Shown here: piece after piece, positions 17,274 to 24,500 of the stretch | How positions within the stretch are numbered: the first letter of the stretch is position 1 | Layout: each line of letters starts with the position of its first letter | From: Phycisphaerae bacterium RAS1 | GTDB taxonomy: Bacteria; Planctomycetota; Phycisphaerae; UBA1845; Fen-1342 | DNA length: 64,000 nt | NCBI GenBank assembly: GCA_007859745.1 | Contig: SMLU01000001.1 | Location: 868,001-932,000 of the forward strand | Direction: 5' to 3' | Notes under the pieces: model-generated | The model's input: only the letters and a program-made list of their open reading frames with translations | Told to the model about the DNA's origin: nothing | Database searches by the model: none | Translations under genes and position numbers: made by a program

Positions 17274-17295
17274 CGCCGACTCGCTCCCCCGCTTG

Positions 17296-18873
17296 CTACG
17301 CCGCGGCCGGCGCGCGCCCATTTCGTCGCAGCAGCGCAGCGGCGACCAACGCAGCGACGGCGCCGGCCGCCGTCGGCCAGCGAGCGGCCGCGTGCGAATC
17401 GAGCAGTACACTGGCCGTCGCGCACGCCGGCATGATCACCAGCACGTACGCATTCAGCGCGCCGCCGGTCACGGTCAACCCGTTGCTGCCGCGGGCGCGC
17501 AGCGCCAAGAGCAGCGCCCCCAGGGGCAGTGCCGCACCGATCAGCGCGCTGGGCAACGCCGGCGCCTCCAGTTTCGTCCCGATCAGCAGCGCCACGGATG
17601 CGGCGGCAAGCACACCCGCCAGCAGCATCAGCGGCTCATCGCGTGCGAGAGCGTCGCGGGTCAGCATCAGCGAGAAAAGCAGCGCCGCCGCCGCGGTCAC
17701 GATGACCGCGGCAAGACCCGGCTCCCCGCGCGACCGCTCCGTGATGACGGCCGCCAAAATGAGCACAAACCCCATCGGCGACGCGAGCGCGGCCGCGCGA
17801 CGAGCCATCGGAACCAGCCGACCGGTGGTGGTCCAGGGCCGGCCGTCCAGCAACTGCTGCGACCAGAAACGCGACAGCCAGAGCATGTACACCCCCGCAA
17901 TGAGCACGCCGCGCGCCCCGCTCAGGTCGCTGCGCGGCAACCACGCCAGGTCGGCGCTGACGACCGCGGCGCTCAGCAGCATCAGCCCGAGAAACCCCGT
18001 GGCATCCGGGCCGCGCCGCTGAAGATGAAATACGCCCAGCGCCGCCAGCGCCGCCAGGAGCAGCGCAATCGGCGCCAGCGCGGCCGAACCGCCGCTCAGC
18101 CCCGCGCAGCCCGCCGCGACGCAGAGCGCGAGAATCGTGCGGTGAGCCTGGATGGCCGGTTCGGGCGGCTCGGCGAGGAGATCAGGCGCGCTCATCCAAA
18201 GCTGGCTTCGCCGCCGCCACTCGCGCTGCACGAGGGACAATACCCACGCGAGCGCCAGCACCGCGACGCCGGCGGCGGCCAGTGCAATTGTGCCGGCGGC
18301 CTGGTTCAGGCCGGCCGGCCGCAGAATCCAGGCGATGCAACCAGCGATCGCCGCCAGCGCCGGCCCGCCAGCGCCGTCCGGCTGACGCCGCCACGTCCAC
18401 CCCACAGGCAGCGCAATTACGAGAAGCAGCACGCAGGCCGTGACGCGCGAGCCGATCGAATCGCCCAGCGGATAGGAAAGCAGGGTGCCGGCCGCGAGCA
18501 GTCCCGAAAGGGCCGCACACTGCATCGCCAGCTCACGACGTAGCCGCACGACGCCCGCGCGACCCGCGGGCGCGCCGGTCGCGTCGCGACTGTCGCGCTC
18601 GATCCAACCGGCGACCATCCACCACAGGATGCACAGGCCGGACAGCACGCTGGCCAGCTTCACCTGCCACGTCTGCGGGTCCGGCCGAGCCATGTACGCC
18701 GGTACGATTCCGGCGAAGACGGTGCAAACCACCAATCCTTCGACTACACCCCGCGGCGCAGCGCGCCGCAGCACAACCGCCAGCAGCAGCGCCGCGCCTG
18801 CCGACACGTAGCCGACGATTTCCGGCGGCAGCCCGGCGGGCGTCGAGCCTGAAACAAGGACGGCGCTGCTCAC
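17296..18873 (-). CDS. Polytopic membrane protein, function unknown
   Basis: From a GTG at 18873 (opening MSSAVLVSGSTPAGLPPEIV) the protein has 525 residues and about 14 or more hydrophobic segments separated by short Arg-rich loops. Upstream in-frame codons are REPIN DNA and were excluded. No transport or enzyme motif stands out. It converges on the lipoprotein gene with a 22-base gap. Confidence 0.65.
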   Translation of the reverse strand: MSSAVLVSGSTPAGLPPEIVGYVSAGAALLLAVVLRRAAPRGVVEGLVVCTVFAGIVPAYMARPDPQTWQVKLASVLSGLCILWWMVAGWIERDSRDATGAPAGRAGVVRLRRELAMQCAALSGLLAAGTLLSYPLGDSIGSRVTACVLLLVIALPVGWTWRRQPDGAGGPALAAIAGCIAWILRPAGLNQAAGTIALAAAGVAVLALAWVLSLVQREWRRRSQLWMSAPDLLAEPPEPAIQAHRTILALCVAAGCAGLSGGSAALAPIALLLAALAALGVFHLQRRGPDATGFLGLMLLSAAVVSADLAWLPRSDLSGARGVLIAGVYMLWLSRFWSQQLLDGRPWTTTGRLVPMARRAAALASPMGFVLILAAVITERSRGEPGLAAVIVTAAAALLFSLMLTRDALARDEPLMLLAGVLAAASVALLIGTKLEAPALPSALIGAALPLGALLLALRARGSNGLTVTGGALNAYVLVIMPACATASVLLDSHAAARWPTAAGAVAALVAAALLRRNGRAPAAA

Positions 18874-18996
18874 CCGGATGGGCCTTTTTCCGCTTGGGGC
18901 ATCGTAGAAAGCTCGTTCGAAACTCAGACCGCGGTGAGCATGATATCGTCGGGAATGGACGCGGGGCGGCTGCGGCCCCGCCGACCGAGCCGTCTT

Positions 18997-19095
18997 TCCG
19001 AACCCGCCGCGCCAAGCGGCGGGGTAACGTCCCCGGCCTGTGCGAAGCCGCTGGACTCCGATCGTCAACCCGCCGCTTGGCGCGGCGGGTTCGGA
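18997..19095. repeat. REPIN-like element, family A (copy 3)
   Basis: Complete head and inverted tail hairpins with GCCAA/TTGGC loops and about 30 bases between. It lies in the 18874-19227 gap between the membrane protein gene and tRNA-Val. The rest of that gap holds only the tRNA promoter. Confidence 0.9.
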
Positions 19096-19178
19096 CAGAT
19101 GTGCCCGTCAAGCGCTACCACCCCACCACGACTCCCCGCCTCCAATCCCCAACCACCCAAGCCCTCGCGCCGCGACCC

Positions 19179-19207
19179 TTGACATTCCGTGTCGAGGCCG
19201 GGAACAT
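19179..19207 (+). promoter_or_regulatory. Candidate promoter of the tRNA-Val gene
   Basis: A perfect -35 box TTGACA (19179-19184) is followed after 17 bases by GAACAT (19202-19207), a weak -10. Transcription would begin about 15 bases before the mature 5' end of the tRNA. Confidence 0.45.
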
Positions 19208-19227
19208 CGGTTTTCCGCGATTGATGC

Positions 19228-19301
19228 GGGCGATTAGCTCAGTTGGCTAGAGCGCGTGCTCGACATGCACGAGGTCACTGGTTCGAGCCCAGTATCGCCC
19301 A
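19228..19301 (+). tRNA. tRNA-Val (GAC)
   Basis: Cloverleaf: acceptor GGGCGAT/ATCGCCC, D stem GCTC/GAGC, anticodon stem CGTGC/GCACG around loop TCGACAT (anticodon GAC at 19262-19264), T arm ACTGG-TTCGAGC-CCAGT, discriminator A. CCA is not encoded. The base before the anticodon, position 33, reads C where almost all tRNAs have U; all other invariant positions I checked are normal. Confidence 0.93.
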
Positions 19302-19350
19302 TCCCTCCTCTCGCCCGACGACGCGCGGTTCACGCTCAGGAGTCTCGCCG

Positions 19351-20412
19351 ATGACGGCATGGATGCTGACTCGGTCGCTCTTCTTCATCACAGTCGCGGC
19401 TGTCTGCACAGGTGGCTGCACGACGCCGGACAGATCGCCGAACGCGATGGCGGCGATTCGCGAGTACGAGTGCCAGCAGGCGGCCCGTCCGAGTCCGGCG
19501 GCGGCGCGCGATGAGGACGGCGGTGGCATCTGGGCCTCGGCCGATAAGCCGGCCGATCGGATCGCGTCGCCGGGAAAGCTGTCGTTTGCGATCCAGCCCG
19601 CGTACTGCGGCGTGGTTGAAGAGCCGGCCAGCTCGCGGCCCGCGTCAGGCAGCGCTTCGCGGCCGCGGCCGCCGGGCGACCTGCCCGAGGGGTATTGGCG
19701 GCGCGACCTCTGGCACCAGATGGGCCACGAGGCCAAGTCGCTGGGCTCGCGCGATTTCTGGCGCGGCTTCAAGACGTCGTTCTGGGATGTCGAGAACGCG
19801 CTGGTGCTCACCGCGACGATGGGCGCCAGCATCGCCATCCGCGAAACGGGGGTCGACGACACGGTTCGCAATCGCACGCACGGATCGAACACGCTCGGTG
19901 ACTTCGACGAGCCGGTCCAGATTCTCGGCCATCCCGGTTTCCACTTTGCCGGAACGGGCGTGCTCTGGCTGTCCAGCGCGCTGACGAAGAACGCCCGTGA
20001 GCACGAAGTCGCCAAGGCGCTGACGCAAGCCCTGGCGGTCAATGGCGTCTCGACCATTCTGCTCAAAGTCGCCGCGAACACGCGCACGCCCGACGAGGAA
20101 CGCTACGGCTGGCCGAGCGGACATACGAGCAGCGCATTCACCGCGGCGGCGGTGCTGAACGAGTACTACGGCCCGTGGGTGGGCGTGCCGTCGCTGGCGC
20201 TGGCGGGGCTGGTGGGTTACCAGCGGCTCGACTCGCGCGTGCATGATTTCTCCGATGTCGTCTTCGGCGGAATGATGGGGTATATCATCGGCACGTCGAT
20301 TGCGCGCGACGACAAGATGCGCATGCCGGAGCTGTTCGGAATGACGGTGCTGCCGTTCAGCGACCCGCAAACGGGCAGCGCGGGGCTGGCGCTGTACAAG
20401 CGAATCAAGTGA
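19351..20412 (+). CDS. PAP2-family phosphatase, putative lipoprotein
   Basis: 353 residues from the ATG at 19351 (AGGAG eight bases upstream). The start MTAWMLTRSLFFITVAAVCT with GGC at 21-23 fits a lipoprotein signal. After a polar linker, residues about 190-335 carry PAP2 motifs: KVAANTRTP, PSGHTSSAF (catalytic His) and SRVHDFSDVVFGG. PAP2 enzymes remove phosphate from lipid or nucleotide pyrophosphates, and a role outside the cytoplasm in membrane-lipid or undecaprenyl-phosphate metabolism is plausible. The TGA stop lies at the edge of an inverted repeat shared with the convergent permease gene. Confidence 0.85.
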   Translation: MTAWMLTRSLFFITVAAVCTGGCTTPDRSPNAMAAIREYECQQAARPSPAAARDEDGGGIWASADKPADRIASPGKLSFAIQPAYCGVVEEPASSRPASGSASRPRPPGDLPEGYWRRDLWHQMGHEAKSLGSRDFWRGFKTSFWDVENALVLTATMGASIAIRETGVDDTVRNRTHGSNTLGDFDEPVQILGHPGFHFAGTGVLWLSSALTKNAREHEVAKALTQALAVNGVSTILLKVAANTRTPDEERYGWPSGHTSSAFTAAAVLNEYYGPWVGVPSLALAGLVGYQRLDSRVHDFSDVVFGGMMGYIIGTSIARDDKMRMPELFGMTVLPFSDPQTGSAGLALYKRIK

Positions 20413-20551
20413 CGAGTGACGCGTGAAAGGTGACACGTGAAAGGTGACAAGTGAAAGGTGACAGATGACCGCGGAGCGTCGCGTGTCACCTGTCACCTGT
20501 CACCTGTCACCTGCCACCTGTCACCTGCCACCTGCCACTTGCCACTCGTCA
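20410..20551. repeat. Inverted GGTGACA/TGTCACC short tandem repeat at a convergent junction
   Basis: Tandem AAGGTGACA-type units (20410-20468) are followed by tandem CACCTGTCACCTGCC-type units (20484-20551), giving a long imperfect hairpin. Both flanking genes end in it: the PAP2 gene with AAG TGA CGAGTG and the permease with GGG TGA CGAGTG on the other strand. It could serve as a two-way terminator. Confidence 0.75.
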
Positions 20552-22030
20552 CCCGGCACGCCGCTGGCGGTGAAATCGTGCCAGATACAGCCCCACCGCC
20601 GCCGCGATCCAGATCAGCCCGACCACCGCCGCCGCACGGGTGTCGCGGTCCAGGTAGGCGCCGATCATGATCGCCGCCTCACCCGCGCAGAAAATCGCCG
20701 GGGCGAGCGGATACCCAAATCGCGGCGCTGCCGCGCTCGCCGCCCGCCGCGCCAGCACAAACGCCGAGACGCCGGTCAGGAAAAAGAACACGCCGTCCAC
20801 GAAGACCACCCCCGTCAGCAGCCGATCGACGCCGTTCAACCCCGCCGCCAGAACCAGCACGATGCCCAGTCCCGCGAGGAGCAGCACCGCCGCCCACGGC
20901 GTCGCGAAACGCGGGTCCAGCCGCGAAAAAAGCGCGAAGAAGCGGCCATCCTCCGCCATGCGGTAGATCAGCCGCGGGCCGGAAAGTAGTTGGGCATTCA
21001 GCACGCCCAGCGCCGACACCGCCACCATCGCCGCTGCCGCCTGCCGCCCGATCCCCGGCCAGACCGCCCCGACCGCATCGGCCGCCAGCGCCCGGCTGCT
21101 CGCTACGCCCTCATACCCCAGCAGCCGCAGATAGGCCGCGTTGATCAGTACGTAGGCGATGATGACCGTGACCACGCCGACAACGATCGCCAGCGGCACG
21201 TTGCGCGATGGGTTGCGAATCTCTCCGCCGATCCACAACGCATGCTGCCACCCGCCATACGCAAAGAACGACGGCACAATCGCGGCCGGCAGCAGCACGA
21301 GCATGCTCCAAAACGCCGGCGGCGCGGGAGATTGAGCGCGCGCCGACGAAGCCGCTTGCGAAATCGCCTGCGATGTCGATTGCGCCGTCGCCGCCGGCGC
21401 TCCCCCCGCCGCCGCCGCCAGCACCACGATCAGCGCCACGGCGGCCAGCCTTGCCAGCACGGTCGCATTCTGTACGCCCGCGCCGGTTCTTACACCAACA
21501 ACGTTCGCCGCAGCCAGCGCTGCGATCAGGCGGATTGCTGCCCCCGCTGTCATGCTCGGGCTTGCGTCTTCTCCGGCGATTGCCAAATGCAGGTTCATCG
21601 CACAGATCATGGCGATAATGGCGATCGCCCCGGCCTGGATCGCCGTCGCGTTGCAGAAGACGAAGACGAACGCCGGCAGCGGGCCCAGCGCGTCGCGCAG
21701 CACCTCGTACTGCCCGCCGGCTTGCGTGCAGATCGCGCCGAGCCGGGCGAACGTCAGCCCGCCGGCCAGCGCGATCGCTCCGCCCAGAGCCCACGCCAGC
21801 AGTGCGGCCTGTCCGCTTCCCGCGAGTTTCGCGACAGTGCTGGGCGTGAAGAAGATTCCGACGCCGATGATCGCGCCGATAACGATCGCGGTGGCGTCCA
21901 GCGGGCCCAGCACGCGCTTCAGCCCGTCCGGTTGGTCTTGCACTGCCGCCTGCGTGCTCGCCGGCGATGACGGTTCAGTTCCCCGTGTGGGGTCCGTACT
22001 TGACTTCACGCGCGCTCCGTTCTCGGCCAT
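20549..22030 (-). CDS. APC-superfamily amino acid permease
   Basis: 493 residues with about 12 membrane helices starting near residue 40. The first helix has LDATAIVIGAIIGVGIFFTP, matching the GxGIF-type substrate-binding break of APC transporters, and helix 6 lies near FFAYGGWQHALWIGGEIRNP, also a family signature. It should import or exchange amino acids at the inner membrane; the specific substrate is unclear. An Ala/Ser/Gln-rich loop at about 225-250 is low complexity. Confidence 0.9.
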   Translation of the reverse strand: MAENGARVKSSTDPTRGTEPSSPASTQAAVQDQPDGLKRVLGPLDATAIVIGAIIGVGIFFTPSTVAKLAGSGQAALLAWALGGAIALAGGLTFARLGAICTQAGGQYEVLRDALGPLPAFVFVFCNATAIQAGAIAIIAMICAMNLHLAIAGEDASPSMTAGAAIRLIAALAAANVVGVRTGAGVQNATVLARLAAVALIVVLAAAAGGAPAATAQSTSQAISQAASSARAQSPAPPAFWSMLVLLPAAIVPSFFAYGGWQHALWIGGEIRNPSRNVPLAIVVGVVTVIIAYVLINAAYLRLLGYEGVASSRALAADAVGAVWPGIGRQAAAAMVAVSALGVLNAQLLSGPRLIYRMAEDGRFFALFSRLDPRFATPWAAVLLLAGLGIVLVLAAGLNGVDRLLTGVVFVDGVFFFLTGVSAFVLARRAASAAAPRFGYPLAPAIFCAGEAAIMIGAYLDRDTRAAAVVGLIWIAAAVGLYLARFHRQRRAG

Positions 22031-22088
22031 CGATTAGTGCGACAACGCTGCTTTGGATCGCGGGCGAATCGCAAGAACACCGGTCTTT

Positions 22089-22305
22089 AGCCCCGGAGGG
22101 GCGGCAGAGTAAAGCCCCGGGCGCGAGCCCGGGGAGCTTCGCCCAATCGTGCATTAGCCCCGGAGTGGCGAAAGACGCTAGCGTTTTGCGATGGCGTTGA
22201 GCAGCCAGGCGTTTCTTTCGCCCCTCCAGGGCTGAAAGAACTGTCGGCCCGCACACCCCGGGCTCGCGCCCGGGGCTGTACTCTTTCGCCCTTCCAGGGC
22301 TGAAG
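22089..22305. repeat. REP family I inverted repeats (GCCCCGGGCGCGAGCCCGGGG type)
   Basis: GCCCCGGAGGGGCGGCAGAG followed by a GGGCGCGAGCCC palindrome occurs near 22090-22140, and the inverted form GGGCTCGCGCCCGGGG with CTTTCGCCC(C/T)TCCAGGGCTG occurs twice near 22215-22305. They fill most of the 22031-22585 gap between the divergent permease and FIST genes. No gene is seen there. Confidence 0.75.
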
Positions 22306-22410
22306 AAGAATGCGTTGCAGCATGAGCCGCACACGTTATCGCCGCCCGCGACGGCCCGGTAGCGGCCGGCCGCCCGCGCCGCCGTGGTCCGGCGGCGATC
22401 GACCGGCGGG

Positions 22411-22500
22411 AAGCCGATACCACATTGGAGAAGCCGATACCACATTGGGGAAGCCGATACCACCGCTCAAGCCGACGCCGCATTTTGAAGCCGAGACCAC
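22411..22500. repeat. Tandem 20-base repeats upstream of the FIST gene
   Basis: AAGCCGATACCACATTGGRG occurs twice in tandem, then a shortened third copy and two degenerate copies (AAGCCGACGCCGCATTTTG, AAGCCGAGACCAC). They end about 85 bases before the FIST gene start. Confidence 0.7.
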
Positions 22501-22585
22501 AGGCGCGCTTGGCGCGGCGCGGGCGGTCGTAGACGCTACACGCCATGGACGAGAAATCCCCCGGAGCCGCGCCTAGGGTCGCTCT

Positions 22586-23788
22586 ATGAACACCGCAACC
22601 GATCTTCGCTGCGCCACTGCTTGCGCCACCGATCCGGGGGCCTCCGGCGTCGCCGGCATGCTGGCCGAACAGCTCACCGCCGGGCTGGACGGAGGTCGAG
22701 CGGACGTCACGCTGCTGTTTGCGAGTCCGCATTTTCTGGAATCGCTGCCGCAACTGGCGGTGGAACTGCACGAAGCTTTGCCCACGCAGGCGCTGCTGGG
22801 TGTGAGCGGCGAGAGCGTCATCGCCGGCGAACGCGAATTTGAAAATGAGCCGGCCCTCGTGGCGTGGGCGGCCAAGCTGCCGGGAGCGACGGTGCGTTCG
22901 TTTCACCTGTCCAATGACGACATCGCCGGGCTGGATTCGCCTGAGTCGCTTCAGGAATCGCTGGGCGTGCTCCCTACGCAGCAGCCCGATTTCGTGCTCC
23001 TCGCCGATCCGTATTCATTCGACATCGCCCGCTTCGTCGAAACGCTGAACCAGCACTATCCGAATCGCACAGCCGTCGGCGGCATGGCCTCGGCCGCCTC
23101 GGCGCCGGGCGAAAATGTGCTCATTTTCGAGGGTCAGGCGCTGCATCAGGGGCTGGTCGGTCTGTCGCTGACGGGCGCCGCCGCCATCGACACGGTTGTC
23201 TCGCAGGGATGCCGACCCATCGGCCGGCACATGGTCATCACCAAGGCCGAGCGGAACATCATCTACCAGATCGGCGGCCGATCCGCGCTGGCGACGGTTC
23301 AGGAACTGATCGAGGAATGCCCCGCCCGCGACAAGGAGCTGATGCGCCGCCGCGGCCTCCTGGTCGGGCGCGTGATCAACGAGTATCAACCCAGCTTTTC
23401 GCGCGGCGATTTCCTGATCCGCAACCCGCTGGGCTTCGACGCCTCCAGCGGCGCGATGGCCGTGAGCGATCTCGTTCGCGTCGGGCAGACCATTCAGTTT
23501 CACGTGCGGGACGGCGCCACGGCGCACGAGGACCTCGAATCGCTGCTGTCAGCGGCCGGCGACGAATCAACCGCCGGCGTTCTGCTGTTCAGTTGCAACG
23601 GGCGCGGCACGCGCCTGTTTCCTGAGCAACATCACGACGCCCGCTGCGTTTCGGACGCGTTCGGCTCGCCCGCGCTGGCCGGGTTTTTCTGCGCCGGCGA
23701 AATCGGCCCGATCGGCGAGAAAAATTTTCTCCACGGGCATACGGCCAGCGTCGGGCTGCTGCGCCGCCGTCGGCCACAGACGGCGTGA
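22586..23788 (+). CDS. FIST domain sensory protein
   Basis: 400 residues with a FIST_N-like part (motifs RADVTLLFASPHFLESLPQL, AVGGMASA) and a FIST_C-like part (MRRRGLLVGRVINEYQ, GVLLFSCNGRGTRLF, ALAGFFCAGEIGPIG). FIST proteins are thought to bind small ligands, possibly amino acids, and are often linked to signalling proteins. No signal peptide or membrane helix is visible. It ends 25 bases before rnpA and may share a transcript with it. Confidence 0.9.
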   Translation: MNTATDLRCATACATDPGASGVAGMLAEQLTAGLDGGRADVTLLFASPHFLESLPQLAVELHEALPTQALLGVSGESVIAGEREFENEPALVAWAAKLPGATVRSFHLSNDDIAGLDSPESLQESLGVLPTQQPDFVLLADPYSFDIARFVETLNQHYPNRTAVGGMASAASAPGENVLIFEGQALHQGLVGLSLTGAAAIDTVVSQGCRPIGRHMVITKAERNIIYQIGGRSALATVQELIEECPARDKELMRRRGLLVGRVINEYQPSFSRGDFLIRNPLGFDASSGAMAVSDLVRVGQTIQFHVRDGATAHEDLESLLSAAGDESTAGVLLFSCNGRGTRLFPEQHHDARCVSDAFGSPALAGFFCAGEIGPIGEKNFLHGHTASVGLLRRRRPQTA

Positions 23789-23813
23789 CCGTGCCGCCCG
23801 AAAAGTGACCACC

Positions 23814-24227
23814 ATGAGCGACGTCCCGCCGCGCGTGTCGCTACGCTTTCCACGCAGCGCACGCATCGTGCGCGGCGGCGACTACCAGCGCATTATCAAG
23901 CACGGCGTGCGGATAACCGACGGCGTGCTGGTCATCTGGGCCGTCGCCAACGGCCTGCCACACGCCCGGCTGGGGCTGGTCGTCGGCCGCAAGCATGGCA
24001 ACGCCCCGCGACGCAACCGCGTCAAGCGGCTCATTCGCGAGGCGTTCCGCCTCTCACGGCACAACCTGCCGCCCGGCATCGATCTTGTCTGCGCGCCGGC
24101 CGGAAGCGCTGAGACGCTTGAAACGCGCCCGCTGACGCTGCAATGCTGCCGGGAATCGCTGGAGGCGCTGGCGACGAAAGCCGCCCGCCGCACGCCCGCC
24201 CGACCGGACGGATCGGTATCAACATAG
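23814..24227 (+). CDS. rnpA: Ribonuclease P protein component
   Basis: 137 residues from the ATG at 23814; a GTG three codons upstream is possible. The RNR motif RRNRVKRLIREAFR lies at 66-79 and the early FxxV-type RIVRGGDYQRII segment is present. The protein assists the RNase P ribozyme in cutting the 5' leader of tRNA precursors. In most bacteria rnpA sits between rpmH and yidD/yidC. Neither is next to it here. Confidence 0.93.
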   Translation: MSDVPPRVSLRFPRSARIVRGGDYQRIIKHGVRITDGVLVIWAVANGLPHARLGLVVGRKHGNAPRRNRVKRLIREAFRLSRHNLPPGIDLVCAPAGSAETLETRPLTLQCCRESLEALATKAARRTPARPDGSVST

Positions 24228-24254
24228 TGGGTAACCGAACGGGCGCGGGTGATT

Positions 24255-24367
24255 TCCGAACCCGCCGCGCCAAGCGGCGGGGTGAGCCCTCGGAGGCGGC
24301 GCGCGCAGCACCCGTCACCGCGGCCTCGCAGGGTAGTCACCCCGCCGCTTGGCGCGGCGGGTTCGGA
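24255..24367. repeat. REPIN-like element, family A (copy 4)
   Basis: Full head and inverted tail hairpins enclosing about 48 bases in the gap between rnpA and the propeller-protein gene. Confidence 0.9.
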
Positions 24368-24454
24368 CAGAGAGCAACCCACCTACAAAGCGGATGCACG
24401 ACCCGACCGGACTGACCGCCGAAAGTTCTCGTGCAGACCCTCCCGCCCGGCGGG

Positions 24455-24460
24455 TATACT
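24455..24460 (+). promoter_or_regulatory. Candidate -10 box of the propeller-protein gene
   Basis: TATACT preceded by GGG lies 41 bases before the ATG at 24501. The expected -35 region holds no good match, so this is a tentative site. Confidence 0.35.
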
Positions 24461-24500
24461 GAGCCGTCGGCGACTCATCGACGGCCAGTAGGAAGGGAAG

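Noticed and set aside
17340-18543. 416-codon + frame opposite the polytopic membrane gene
   Set aside because: No domain, Gln/Arg-rich; the - strand frame shows regular membrane helices.
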